Program-made: the position numbers and the translations under genes
The notes under the pieces: generated by a model
Told to the model about the DNA's origin: nothing
What the model saw: only the letters and a program-made list of their open reading frames with translations
Databases searched by the model: none
NCBI GenBank assembly: GCA_965262485.1
Contig: OZ253540.1
Coordinates: forward strand, 1,054,001-1,118,000
DNA length: 64,000 nucleotides
Reading direction: 5' to 3'
Origin: Bin87 sp965262485
GTDB taxonomy: Bacteria; Chloroflexota; Dehalococcoidia; Lucifugimonadales; UBA3495
Shown: positions 15,929 to 24,995 of the stretch, piece by piece
How the letters are laid out: each line of letters begins with the position of its first letter
Position numbering within the stretch: the stretch's first letter is position 1

Positions 15929-17356
15929 GTGAAGGTCACCAGAGACAATGCGTCTCCCATCGAAGTAACCCTTACGGTTGAGATGGCCGAAGAAGACGAA
16001 AACCCGTTCGTCGAACGGTCATATCGGCGTACCGTTTCTCGAATTAATGTTCCTGGGTTTCGACGCGGTAAAGCCCCGCGACATATCGTAGAAAGCGTGG
16101 TCGGCCGTACTGCGCTGGTTCAGGAAGCGCTGGAATTCCTGGTTCCTGAAACCTTGCACCAGGTTCTGCAAGATCAGGACGTGGAAGCGTTTGCCGAACC
16201 AAGCATCGAAATAACGGATATAGAGCCGGTTTCGTTCACAGCCACGGTCCCGCTGGAACCATCGGTTGACCTGGGAGATTACCGGACGATTCGGGTCGAG
16301 TCGGAATCAACCGAAGTCAGCGCCGAAGACGTTGATGGCGTGATTGAACGGATCCGGCAGGAACAGGCAGTGTGGGAACCGGTCGACCGCCCGGTGCAGT
16401 ACGGCGACCGTCTCAACATCGACGTCAACGGTATGATCGACGAGGAAGTCGTGGTGGAAGACGAGGACGTGGAGTACGTGCCTGAAGAAGAGAATGTACT
16501 TCCGTTTCCGGGTTTCGCTCCCAACCTGATCGGAATGCAGGAAGAGGAAAACCGTGACTTTACCGTCACGATTCCGGAAGATTACCCTCGAGAACAGTAT
16601 GCTGGTAAAGAAGTATATTTCAAGGTTGGTCTCCGGTCGGTGAAAGAGAAGAACCTCCCGGCCATCGATGACGACTTCGCCAAATCGGTTGGAGAAGGGT
16701 TTGATGATCTGGCGGCTCTCCAGGACAATATCCGCGAATCCCTGACCAATCAGGCCGAGGCGGCGGCCAGGAGCCGATTGGAACAACAAAGCCTGGAAGC
16801 CCTGTGCGAGGTTGCCATCGTTAACGCTTCGCCCATCCTGTACGAGCGGGAACTGGAAGCGATGGAATCTGAGCGTGACCGTATGCTCAGGCAGCAGAGC
16901 CTCGATCTGAATACCTACCTGCGATTCCTGGGTAAGTCACTGGAAGAATTCCGCGACGAGATGCGCCCTAATGCGGAACGCAGACTCGTTGGCGGCCTGG
17001 TGATGCGCAAACTGGCTGAAGTTGAAGGGATCGAGGTGTCTGATGAAGACGTGGAATCAGAGGCCGAAAGATTGATCGGGTTGTCCAGCGAAGAATCAGA
17101 GCCGGGCAACTTGGAAAACTTGCAGCAATTCCTGGCGCTGGATTCCACCCGTGACAGTATTCGATCGTCTTTGCACAGCAAGCTGGTAATGGACCGTTTG
17201 ACGGACATTGCGCTCGGGAATCTGGAAGATGAACCGGCTGAACCAACGGAAGAATCCGAGAGCGATGTTGATACCGAAGATGGCGACGCAGTTGAAGCAA
17301 CGGATGTTGCCGACACCGACACCGTAAATGAATCCGACGACGAGCCTCAGGCCTGA
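15929..17356 (+). CDS. tig: Trigger factor
   Basis: 475 aa from a GTG at 15929, chosen because GGAG lies about 10 bases upstream and VKVTRDNASPIEVTLTVEM is where the family begins. The ribosome-binding signature NVPGFRRGKAPRHIVE is intact near residues 45-60. The FKBP-type domain (YGDRLNIDVNGMID to YFKVGLRSVKEKNLP) and the C-terminal chaperone arms follow. An unusual acidic tail of about 45 residues, rich in Glu, Asp and Thr, ends the protein. It folds nascent chains at the ribosome. It is followed by clpP-clpP-clpX, the classical arrangement. Confidence 0.93.
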   Translation: MKVTRDNASPIEVTLTVEMAEEDENPFVERSYRRTVSRINVPGFRRGKAPRHIVESVVGRTALVQEALEFLVPETLHQVLQDQDVEAFAEPSIEITDIEPVSFTATVPLEPSVDLGDYRTIRVESESTEVSAEDVDGVIERIRQEQAVWEPVDRPVQYGDRLNIDVNGMIDEEVVVEDEDVEYVPEEENVLPFPGFAPNLIGMQEEENRDFTVTIPEDYPREQYAGKEVYFKVGLRSVKEKNLPAIDDDFAKSVGEGFDDLAALQDNIRESLTNQAEAAARSRLEQQSLEALCEVAIVNASPILYERELEAMESERDRMLRQQSLDLNTYLRFLGKSLEEFRDEMRPNAERRLVGGLVMRKLAEVEGIEVSDEDVESEAERLIGLSSEESEPGNLENLQQFLALDSTRDSIRSSLHSKLVMDRLTDIALGNLEDEPAEPTEESESDVDTEDGDAVEATDVADTDTVNESDDEPQA

Positions 17357-17393
17357 ATCGTACCCGCACTCTTACTCAGGAGACCTACCAGCA

Positions 17394-18041
17394 ATGTTGC
17401 AACTCCCCAATAACTCGGGACCTGTGTTGCCCAGCAATGTGTTACCGGGAATCATCCGACCTACCCAGGAAGGCGAACGCGCCTTCAACCCGTATTCTCT
17501 TTTGCTCCAGGCCAGAATCATCTACCTTGGAACCCAGGTTGACGATGATGCTTCCAACGCCATTGTGTCACTTTTGTTGTACTTGGGATGGGAAAACCCT
17601 GAGGAAGACATCCACCTGTACATTAACTCGCCTGGCGGGTCGGTTCTGGACGGAATGGCGATCTACGATACCATGCAGCTTATCAAACCGGACGTGTCCA
17701 CCGTTTGCATCGGCAAAGCGGCCAGCATGGGAGCTGTTTTGTTGTCCGGTGGAGCGAAAGGCAAACGGTACTGCACACGCAATTCCACCGTACTTATTCA
17801 CCAGGTGATGGGAGGCATCCAGGGCTCCGCATCGGATATCGAAATCACTGCGCATGAGATTTTGCGTTTGCGCCAACGGCTGAATACCATCTTGTCTGAG
17901 AACTGTGATCAACCGTTCGACAGAGTGTCGCGAGATTCCGACCGGGACTTCTGGATGGACGCCGAGACTGCCGTGGAATACGGAATTGTCGACCATGTTT
18001 TGACCGAACTTCCAGACATTTTGACTCGGTCCGCCGCTTGA
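17394..18041 (+). CDS. clpP: ATP-dependent Clp protease proteolytic subunit, copy 1
   Basis: 215 aa from the ATG at 17394, with AGGAGA about 10 bases upstream. The catalytic triad is visible: Ser near residue 111 in GKAASMGAVLL, His near 136 in VLIHQVMGG, Asp near 182 in RDSDRDFWM. The N-terminus carries a 14-residue extension over short ClpP forms (MLQLPNNSGPVLPSN). It forms the serine protease barrel that works with ClpX. A second clpP follows by 50 bases, so mixed-ring ClpP1P2 assemblies are possible. Confidence 0.95.
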   Translation: MLQLPNNSGPVLPSNVLPGIIRPTQEGERAFNPYSLLLQARIIYLGTQVDDDASNAIVSLLLYLGWENPEEDIHLYINSPGGSVLDGMAIYDTMQLIKPDVSTVCIGKAASMGAVLLSGGAKGKRYCTRNSTVLIHQVMGGIQGSASDIEITAHEILRLRQRLNTILSENCDQPFDRVSRDSDRDFWMDAETAVEYGIVDHVLTELPDILTRSAA

Positions 18042-18091
18042 TCAAATCCTCTATAATCGGCACTCAATCGCGCCCAGAACAGGAGACCCGA

Positions 18092-18742
18092 ATGGCCGCT
18101 CCCTTTGAAGATTCGCCCTTACTGCAACCTACCAACATCGTCCCCATGGTCATTGAAACAGGACCTAGGGGGGAGCGTGCGTTCGATATCTACTCGCTGT
18201 TGCTCCGCGAGCGCATTATCTACCTTGGCACTCCGATTACTGACCAGGTGGCAAACGTAATCATCGCCCAATTGCTTTATCTGGAACGGGAAGATCGCGA
18301 TCGGGATATCAGCCTGTACATCAATAGTCCTGGCGGTTACATCGCGTCGGGGTTGGCCATTCTCGACACGATGAATCTGATAAACTCGCAAGTATCGACG
18401 ATTTGTGTCGGAACTGCCGCCAGCATGGCCACGATCCTGTTGTCAGGTGGGACCAAAGGGAAACGGTATTGCCTGACCAACTCCACAATACACATGCATC
18501 AACCCAACGTGGGGAGTTTCCAGGGTCAGGCCGCAGATATCGAAATTCAGGCCAAAGAAATCGTGCGCCTGAAAGAGCGTTTGAACGACATTCTGGCCAC
18601 TGCTACCGGCCAATCTATCGAGAAAATTTCCGACGACACCGATCGGGACTTTTTCCTGACTGCCGACGAAGCGATTGAGTACGGTATCGTGGATGAAATA
18701 CTCGGGTTGAAAACTGAAGAAACCGAGGCCGAAGCAGCGTAG
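18092..18742 (+). CDS. clpP: ATP-dependent Clp protease proteolytic subunit, copy 2
   Basis: 216 aa from the ATG at 18092, with AGGAG upstream. Ser near residue 111 (GTAASMATILL), His near 136 (IHMHQPNVG) and Asp in DDTDRDFFLT complete the triad. It differs from copy 1 in the handle region (HQPNVGSFQG) that contacts the other ring, as seen where two ClpP types form a hetero-tetradecamer. The C-terminus is acidic (KTEETEAEAA). Confidence 0.95.
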   Translation: MAAPFEDSPLLQPTNIVPMVIETGPRGERAFDIYSLLLRERIIYLGTPITDQVANVIIAQLLYLEREDRDRDISLYINSPGGYIASGLAILDTMNLINSQVSTICVGTAASMATILLSGGTKGKRYCLTNSTIHMHQPNVGSFQGQAADIEIQAKEIVRLKERLNDILATATGQSIEKISDDTDRDFFLTADEAIEYGIVDEILGLKTEETEAEAA

Positions 18743-18800
18743 ATGCAAGAGTTTCTAACCGAAGCAGCACCTTCCGAAACAGTACCTTGGCCCGCAACAA

Positions 18801-20198
18801 ATGAGCACCGGGAACCGTAACCCGAGCCGCAATAACCTTCGGTGTTCATTTTGCGGTAACCTTTTTCCGCAAAACAAACTGCTGCGACCTCCGGGTCAGC
18901 CCCGGGGCGGTATCTGTTTTGATTGCGTTCGCGAACTGGCCGCGCATGTGGCGGAACGCAGTGAACAACGCCGCAGTCCATCGAAAAGCGGCCGTGGTCG
19001 ATCCAACGGAACAACCACCGACCCGGCCAAAACGGCGTCCGAACCGCTGGGATCGGTACCTCACATATTGGTGCCGAGAGAAATTCACGGCAATCTCGAC
19101 GCATACGTCATTGGTCAAGATAAGGCCAAGAAAACGCTGTCGGTAGCGGTATACAACCATTTCAAACGCATCAGAAGTGAAGCGACAGCTTCGGAGATCG
19201 AGGTTCAAAAATCCAACATCTTGTTGATCGGGCCGACGGGTTCCGGAAAAACGTTACTGGCTGAAACTTTAGCCCGTTCTCTGGATGTTCCTTTCGCCAT
19301 CTGTGATGCCACTTCCCTAACTGAATCGGGCTACGTTGGCGAGGACGTGGAGAACATCCTTCTCCGGCTCATCCAGGCTGCCGACTGGGACATAACCCGC
19401 GCTGAGCATGGGATCATTTACATCGATGAGCTGGACAAGATCGCGCGCAAGGAAGGCGTGAACCGCTCGATAACGCGGGATGTTGCCGGCGAGGGCGTCC
19501 AGCAGGAATTGTTGAAGATCATTGAGGGCTGCACCGCCAATGTGCCGCCTCAGGGAGGCCGCAAGCACCCGCACCAGGAGATGTTGCAGATCAATACGCG
19601 CAACATTCTTTTTATTTGCGGCGGCGCTTTTGATGGTTTGCAGGAGATAACTACCAGGCGATTGACGATTGGATCTGCCATGGGTTTCCTGGCGCACCAC
19701 GGAGGACGGAACGATTCCGACGGAGCGAATTGCGGGACGCTGGAGCAGGTCACGCCTGAAGATTTGCTCGAATTCGGATTTATCCCCGAACTGGTCGGGC
19801 GGTTGCCAGTCGTAACGACTCTCCAGCCGCTGGACAAAGAGGCGTTGGTGGAAGTATTGGTCAAGCCGAAAAACGCCATAGTCAAGCAGTATCAACAGCT
19901 CTTTCACCTGGACGGGGTGAGGCTGGAATTCACTCAGGAAGCGCTGTTAGCCGCAGCCGAAAGGGCGTTGTCGTACCATACCGGCGCGCGGGTCTTGCGC
20001 CATATCGTGGAGGACGCCCTCCTCGAAGTGATGTACGAGCTTCCGTCGCTCTCGGACATCGACCGATGCGTGGTGCACGCGGAATCGATCAACCGAGAGG
20101 CCTCACCACGATTGTACCGCACGGGCGGCGGGCGCTATATCTCGCTGGAGACGGCGTTGGCGCAAGCGGAACGCGAATCGCGCAAGAAATCAGCCTGA
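18801..20198 (+). CDS. clpX: ClpXP unfoldase ClpX
   Basis: 465 aa. The N-terminal zinc-binding domain has CSFCGNLFPQN and CFDCVREL. The AAA+ module has Walker A LIGPTGSGKTLLAETLA, Walker B IIYIDELDKIA and the ClpX pore/RKH-type region. An expected IGF loop for docking on ClpP is not easily recognised: the region reads ...RRLTIGSAMGFLAHHG. A linker of about 30 polar residues after the zinc domain and a longer middle insertion explain the length above the usual 420. No strong ribosome site precedes the ATG. Confidence 0.94.
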   Translation: MSTGNRNPSRNNLRCSFCGNLFPQNKLLRPPGQPRGGICFDCVRELAAHVAERSEQRRSPSKSGRGRSNGTTTDPAKTASEPLGSVPHILVPREIHGNLDAYVIGQDKAKKTLSVAVYNHFKRIRSEATASEIEVQKSNILLIGPTGSGKTLLAETLARSLDVPFAICDATSLTESGYVGEDVENILLRLIQAADWDITRAEHGIIYIDELDKIARKEGVNRSITRDVAGEGVQQELLKIIEGCTANVPPQGGRKHPHQEMLQINTRNILFICGGAFDGLQEITTRRLTIGSAMGFLAHHGGRNDSDGANCGTLEQVTPEDLLEFGFIPELVGRLPVVTTLQPLDKEALVEVLVKPKNAIVKQYQQLFHLDGVRLEFTQEALLAAAERALSYHTGARVLRHIVEDALLEVMYELPSLSDIDRCVVHAESINREASPRLYRTGGGRYISLETALAQAERESRKKSA

Positions 20199-20212
20199 TC
20201 TGCGCACATCGT

Positions 20213-21031
20213 CTAAATCGCGGGTCCGATTGCCCTCTCTATTTCCTCGGTAAGCGGAAGGCCGTCCGGGTACCGATCTGGCAGGGGAGCGCCCAGCTCA
20301 TCGAGCGCTGTTCCCGGCTTTACCTGGAGCCTTCCATCCGCTACCGCCCGCAGAGTCTCGAGCATGAGCTGAGGTTCGCGGCGCAGTCCCTCCGCGCGAA
20401 TCCGGGAGAACAGGGGGTTGTCTTCTCCCTCTTCAGCCTGAATGGCAGCTGCCGCGCGCTCCGTAACGGTTTCCCAGGCATCGTCGAACGACTCTCCCCC
20501 GATCGAGAAACTGCAGTTGGACAATACCGGGCCGCGGTCGACATCCTCTGTAGCCAAATGTATCATCGCCCCGGTTTGGGACGCTTTCGATTCGATCAGG
20601 CTCCATATCACAGACTGCCACGTGCCGGTGGGACCATTGGGCAAAGCTCCGTGCAGATTCAGCAATGGGAAACGGCGGCACATCTCAGGGCTGAATATCA
20701 ACATGTACCCGGCCAACACACACACGTCCGGGGTGTAAGGTTCCAGCAAGCGCATGACCTCCCGGTCGAAGTCCGACCGGTGTCGGCTCATGGCGCCCCC
20801 GCCGTGTTCCCGACGAAACCGGTTGGACGACAGTGTCACCAGCGGATGCCCGAGCGACCCCACCAACTCAAAAAACTCATCTGAGCCGGGGGCTTCCCCG
20901 GATTCGCGGTTGCTGAAAACGAACTCTATGGTTGCGTTCAGTCGATGATCGTAGATCGCTCTATCGACGAATCTCAACAAACTGCGAGATCCCTCGCCGC
21001 GTCCTGTTGAAAACCAACCTATGCGCAACAC
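20213..21031 (-). CDS. Formyltransferase-family (PurN-like) protein
   Basis: 272 aa. The catalytic Asn-His-Asp set of 10-formyltetrahydrofolate-dependent transferases is present: NLHGALPNGPTGTW holds Asn and His, and ATEDVDRGPVL holds the Asp. Early motifs are IGWFSTGRGEGS and VFSNRESGEAPGS. GAR transformylase (PurN) is 190-220 aa; here a C-terminal extension of about 60 aa follows. It could be PurN or a sugar-amine formyltransferase. It ends a leftward run from dprA and converges on clpX with a 14-base gap. Confidence 0.8.
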   Translation of the reverse strand: MLRIGWFSTGRGEGSRSLLRFVDRAIYDHRLNATIEFVFSNRESGEAPGSDEFFELVGSLGHPLVTLSSNRFRREHGGGAMSRHRSDFDREVMRLLEPYTPDVCVLAGYMLIFSPEMCRRFPLLNLHGALPNGPTGTWQSVIWSLIESKASQTGAMIHLATEDVDRGPVLSNCSFSIGGESFDDAWETVTERAAAAIQAEEGEDNPLFSRIRAEGLRREPQLMLETLRAVADGRLQVKPGTALDELGAPLPDRYPDGLPLTEEIERAIGPAI

Positions 21032-21055
21032 TGGACTAATTCGACCTGAACAAAT

Positions 21056-21391
21056 TCACAATTCGGGGTCATCTTCAAAGAACATCGGGTCGTCGGGTTC
21101 CGGGGCAAACGGAACATCCCAGGCGCCGGCCTCGCCACCGGGGTCTGCCCCTCGGCGCATACCTGCCAAGTCTGATCCCGGGCCCGCCTGACTGATTCTC
21201 ATTTCAGTCTCAGATAATAGTTGCTGGCAGCGTTTAGCCAAATCCAGACCCAGAAGATAGAGCAGTTCTGAATCGGCGAGGGACATTTCACCCAATTCAA
21301 GGCGAGAAACTGTGTCTTCCAAACGCCGGTACGCCTCTTCAAAGCCCAATTCGCTTATTTCCTCCCGACCGGGATCACTCGACTGGTTCAT
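21056..21391 (-). CDS. xseB: Exodeoxyribonuclease VII small subunit
   Basis: 111 aa. The helical family core is GFEEAYRRLEDTVSRLELGEMSLADSELLYLLGLDLAKRCQ at residues 16-57; helices of this type cap the XseA filament. The C-terminal 45 residues are acidic, Gly/Pro-rich and not part of the family core. It lies 24 bases after the xseA stop. Confidence 0.9.
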   Translation of the reverse strand: MNQSSDPGREEISELGFEEAYRRLEDTVSRLELGEMSLADSELLYLLGLDLAKRCQQLLSETEMRISQAGPGSDLAGMRRGADPGGEAGAWDVPFAPEPDDPMFFEDDPEL

Positions 21392-21416
21392 CGTGATTAA
21401 TGACCGATCCCCTCAC

Positions 21417-22793
21417 TCACAGGAGAGGTCGCATGGCCATTGGCGGGTTCGGCCGGGTGCGACGGCGGCGAACAGGTTGGGCGGAATCATCAGACGGTGT
21501 TGTACGTTCTCCGGCCTGGTGGTCCGAGTCGGAAGTTGGCAATGGTGGTTCGATCCTGGCTACCGCCGAGGCAAGCCCTTTTTCCGGGGATGAATCCTCC
21601 GGCACGGGTGTTGCGGCGGTGGCGTCCAGCGTACCTCCGGATACTGTGATGCACAACAAATCTCCGGGTGGGACCTGTCCGGGATCGGTGACTACGGCGG
21701 CGTTTTGGTAGCGGTTCACGACGGCAAAACCGCGACGCAAAGTGGCGGCAGGGTCCAGTGTATTCAACCTGGCGCCTAGAGTCGCGATTTCCCGGCCCTT
21801 GAGGTCAATTCGCCGCAACAAGGTAGTTGCGGACCGGTCGGCGAGATCATCAACCTGACGACGCCGGGACCCCACGTCCGGAGCGCTTCGAACCAGTCGT
21901 TGGTTGGTCAATGCGCACGAATTCCGCAGGCGGGCGATTCGGTTGGTCATCGCGGATTCCGATTGCTGCAATCCGCCCAGGATATTGGACAGCAACTGCA
22001 ATCTATCCGGTGTCGCCAGTTCTGCGGCGGCGGATGGCGTGGGAGCGCGCCGGTCCGCTACATCATCTGCGATGGTGTGGTCAGTTTCATGCCCGATTCC
22101 AGACACGACCGGTATGCCGCTGGCGAAAATTGACCGGCCGACTTCTTCGGTATTGAAGCACCAAAGATCTTCGAGGGAACCGCCTCCCCTGGCCACGATG
22201 ATGACGTCAGCGGCGCCTTCATCATTGAGCCGGGAGATTGCAGCAGCAATTTGGCCGGCGGCGCGTTCACCCTGCACCGCGGTGGGGAACAACCGAAGCT
22301 CAGCGATGGGGAAACGTCGTCTCACGACGTTTTGTATGTCTTGCCAAACCGCTCCGCTAGGGGAGGTTACGACGCCGATTACGCTTGGAAATTCCGGTAG
22401 CCGGCGCTTTCGAGACGGATCGAACAATCCTTCAGATTCCAGCTGCTGGCGGAGCCGAACCAACTCCAATGCCAAAGCTCCCGAACCGACTGGCAGCGCC
22501 GCGGCGACCTGTAGATTGGCTTCACCGGACGGCCCGTAAAAGGTGAAGGTTCCACCGACCAGCACTTCCTGACCAGATTCCAGATACTCCTGGCCGGCAC
22601 GCCCGCGAAACATGACGCATCTGATACTGTTGCCGTCGCCCCGCAGGCTGAAATATGAATGCCCGCTGGCAACGGTACGAAGATTCGCGATTTCACCCTG
22701 GACGGTGAGGTCCGACAGGAGATTATCAGATTCCAGCTTTTCTTTCAGATAGCCGGCCACATCTTTGACCGAATAGACCACCGGCGAAAGCAT
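21417..22793 (-). CDS. xseA: Exodeoxyribonuclease VII large subunit
   Basis: 458 aa from the ATG at 22793 (GGTGG seven bases upstream); a GTG at 22814 is the alternative. The OB-fold N-domain has SVKDVAGYLKEKLESD and LTVQGEIANLR. The catalytic domain has VVTSPSGAVWQDI, IIVARGGGSLEDLWCFN and GIPVVSGIGHETDHTIADDVAD. It degrades single-stranded DNA from both ends. Its C-terminus carries an added Ser/Pro/Arg-rich tail. Confidence 0.95.
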   Translation of the reverse strand: MLSPVVYSVKDVAGYLKEKLESDNLLSDLTVQGEIANLRTVASGHSYFSLRGDGNSIRCVMFRGRAGQEYLESGQEVLVGGTFTFYGPSGEANLQVAAALPVGSGALALELVRLRQQLESEGLFDPSRKRRLPEFPSVIGVVTSPSGAVWQDIQNVVRRRFPIAELRLFPTAVQGERAAGQIAAAISRLNDEGAADVIIVARGGGSLEDLWCFNTEEVGRSIFASGIPVVSGIGHETDHTIADDVADRRAPTPSAAAELATPDRLQLLSNILGGLQQSESAMTNRIARLRNSCALTNQRLVRSAPDVGSRRRQVDDLADRSATTLLRRIDLKGREIATLGARLNTLDPAATLRRGFAVVNRYQNAAVVTDPGQVPPGDLLCITVSGGTLDATAATPVPEDSSPEKGLASAVARIEPPLPTSDSDHQAGERTTPSDDSAQPVRRRRTRPNPPMAMRPLL

Positions 22794-22817
22794 CGTTGCG
22801 CCACCACGAACCACGGC

Positions 22818-23384
22818 TTAGGAAACCCGCTCCGAGTAGGTGGCATTGCGCGTATCGACTTTCACAATTGACCCTGGAGTAATGAACATCGGTACGGTTA
22901 TGCGCAACCCGGTTTCCAGGGTGGCCGGTTTATTGCCCCCCTGGGCTGTATCGCCTTTGAAAGCGGGAGGAGTATCGACCACTGCGAGTTCCACGTGAAT
23001 GGGAAGATTCACGTTGATGGGCGCTCCTTTGTAAAAAACGACCTCCACCATCATGCTTTCTTTTAGATAACCGAGGGCATCGCCCAACTGCTGGGCGGTG
23101 AGCTCATGCTGGTCAAAATTTTCCTGGTCCATGAAGCAATAATGGGTGCCGTCGGTATACAGGTATTGAGTTTCGCGGTGGTCAACATCGGCTAGACTGA
23201 ATGCGGTGTCGTACCTTTGGAACGTGCGCTCAATGACCGTTCCGCTGACGAGATTCCGCATCTTAATCCGGGTGACGGGGGCGCGCTGTTGCATCTTGTG
23301 TCGCTCATAATCCATCACCTGCCACGGCTGGTTCTCCAGCTCGATCACCATCCCTTTGTTGAGGTCACTAAAGCTGATGCTCAT
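22818..23384 (-). CDS. efp: Translation elongation factor P
   Basis: 188 aa. Domain I opens with DLNKGMVIELENQPWQVMDYERHK, and domain III ends with the conserved FITPGSIVKVDTRNATYSERV. EF-P relieves ribosome stalling at polyproline. The domain I loop that normally reads PGKGxA, with the modified Lys34, here reads MQQRAP, so the tip residue aligns to Gln and an Arg lies two positions later. Lysylation or rhamnosylation at the usual site therefore seems impossible, unless the Arg is used. Confidence 0.93.
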   Translation of the reverse strand: MSISFSDLNKGMVIELENQPWQVMDYERHKMQQRAPVTRIKMRNLVSGTVIERTFQRYDTAFSLADVDHRETQYLYTDGTHYCFMDQENFDQHELTAQQLGDALGYLKESMMVEVVFYKGAPINVNLPIHVELAVVDTPPAFKGDTAQGGNKPATLETGLRITVPMFITPGSIVKVDTRNATYSERVS

Positions 23385-23462
23385 TTCGGTATCCCCTTAG
23401 AAAAACCAGGCCAATCGACGGACGCAGGCAAAATCCGCCTGCATTACAAGAACAACCGGCAC

Positions 23463-23918
23463 CTAATCCGCATCATGTGCGTCGTCAGATATTATTCCTG
23501 CCAGCGCTTCCAGAGCAGCAGTATAGCCTCTCCACCCAAGCCCGGCAATCTGGCCTCGAACGGAATCAGCCAAGACAGATCGCCGGCGCCATTCTTCTCT
23601 GGCGTGGATATTACTCAGGTGCACTTCAATGACAGGGACACGGCAATCCGTAAGAGCATCTTTTAGCGACAGGCCGTAATGAGTCAATGCCCCGGCGTTT
23701 ATCACCACGCCATCTATTCTTCCGAAGCAATCCTGCAGACAGTCGATCAACGCTCCCTCATGGTTGGACTGAAAACATTCCACGTCAACACCAATGGATG
23801 CAGCGACGCCCGTGATACGTTCATTGATCGCATCGAGAGACAGCGAACCATAGTGATCTGGATCGCGCCGCCCCAACACATTCAGGTTGGGCCCATGCAA
23901 AACGAGGATCTTTGTCAA
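23463..23918 (-). CDS. aroQ: Type II 3-dehydroquinate dehydratase
   Basis: 151 aa, the usual size. LVLHGPNLNVLGRRDPDHYG carries the catalytic Tyr loop and Arg, INAGALTHYGLSLKDAL is the dehydroquinate pocket, and VHLSNIHAREEWR holds the catalytic His. It dehydrates 3-dehydroquinate to 3-dehydroshikimate in aromatic amino acid synthesis, acting as a cytosolic dodecamer. No other shikimate gene is in the window. It sits 12 bases after xerC. Confidence 0.96.
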   Translation of the reverse strand: MTKILVLHGPNLNVLGRRDPDHYGSLSLDAINERITGVAASIGVDVECFQSNHEGALIDCLQDCFGRIDGVVINAGALTHYGLSLKDALTDCRVPVIEVHLSNIHAREEWRRRSVLADSVRGQIAGLGWRGYTAALEALAGIISDDAHDAD

Positions 23919-23930
23919 GTTGCTACCAGT

Positions 23931-24995
23931 TCAAAATGAGGCCTGGTCTGGGTCAGGATCAGGCGCCAACGGCGCGGCTGTTTCCGGTGGATCGCTATCG
24001 GTTTCCGACTCGCGGGACAGGGGATGGAACTTGAGGTAAGCCCGGCGGGATTCCTGCTTGGTGATGTGCGTATACATCTGTGTCGTCGATACACTACTGT
24101 GACCAAGTAATTCCTGGATGACGCGCAGGTCAGCATCGCCGGCGAGCATGTGGCTGGCGAAGCTGTGCCGGAGAGTGTGCGTATGCGTTCCGGCGCGGAG
24201 CCCCACGCGAGCCGAATACCCGCTCACCAGTTTTTCGATACTCCGCCGGGACAACCTGCCGCCGTATCGGTTCACAAACAAGGCTTCCTGTCCGGTCGAA
24301 TCGGCGATCAATTGAGGGCGGGCTTCCGCGATGTATCTTTCCAACGCATCCGCTGCCGGTTCGCCGTACAACGTATAGCGCTGCTTGTTTCCCTTACCTG
24401 TAACGAGTATTTCCCTTCGCGCCGGTATCACGTCGCCGACGTTCATACCGTGGACCTCGGCCAACCTGACTCCGCAGGCATACAGAACTTCCAGCAATGC
24501 CCGATCCCTGATCCCCAGGGGTGTCGATGTGTCCGGTGCGTCCAACAATTCCGACGTTTCCCGTTCATCGAGGAACGAAGGCAATGGTTTTTCCACCTTG
24601 ACAGGAAATGACCGCGCTGAAGGAACCGGGGTTGCCGCGAACCAGCCCTCCTGAACCAGGAAATTGTAAAAGGTTCGCACCGCAGCCAGCATGCGTACAA
24701 TGCTGACACGGGCGTAACCCTCCGGTTTGGGCCCGTCGGACCGGCCGCAGGTGGCCAGGTGAGCCACGTAATCCCGAAGGAGCTGGCGGTCCATGTCCTG
24801 CAAGGGCCTGCCCTCCCGTCGGCAGTACGCCAGGAATTTGTGCAGGTCGTCCAGATAAATTCGGTGTGTGTTGGCCGACAGGCCCCGTTGCCCGGTAAGA
24901 AACCTGCCGTACCGTTCCAGCAATTCCGTGGTGGCGGGAGCTGGAACCCGGTTGCCATTTATTGGCGCTTCCGGAGCGCCCGCTCTAGTCTCCAA
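23931..24995 (-). CDS. Tyrosine recombinase XerC/XerD-type
   Basis: 354 aa. The N-terminal SAM-like DNA-binding domain (LLERYGRFLTGQRGLSANTHRIYLDDL) precedes the catalytic domain. The Arg of GVRLAEVHG, the Lys of GKGNKQR, HTLRHSFASHML (His and Arg) and the Tyr in STTQMYTHI form the catalytic set. It likely resolves chromosome dimers at dif, working alone or with a partner. The ATG overlaps the topA stop by 11 bases, so translation is coupled. Ends of 30 residues on both sides are non-core and Pro/Asp-rich. Confidence 0.93.
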   Translation of the reverse strand: METRAGAPEAPINGNRVPAPATTELLERYGRFLTGQRGLSANTHRIYLDDLHKFLAYCRREGRPLQDMDRQLLRDYVAHLATCGRSDGPKPEGYARVSIVRMLAAVRTFYNFLVQEGWFAATPVPSARSFPVKVEKPLPSFLDERETSELLDAPDTSTPLGIRDRALLEVLYACGVRLAEVHGMNVGDVIPARREILVTGKGNKQRYTLYGEPAADALERYIAEARPQLIADSTGQEALFVNRYGGRLSRRSIEKLVSGYSARVGLRAGTHTHTLRHSFASHMLAGDADLRVIQELLGHSSVSTTQMYTHITKQESRRAYLKFHPLSRESETDSDPPETAAPLAPDPDPDQASF

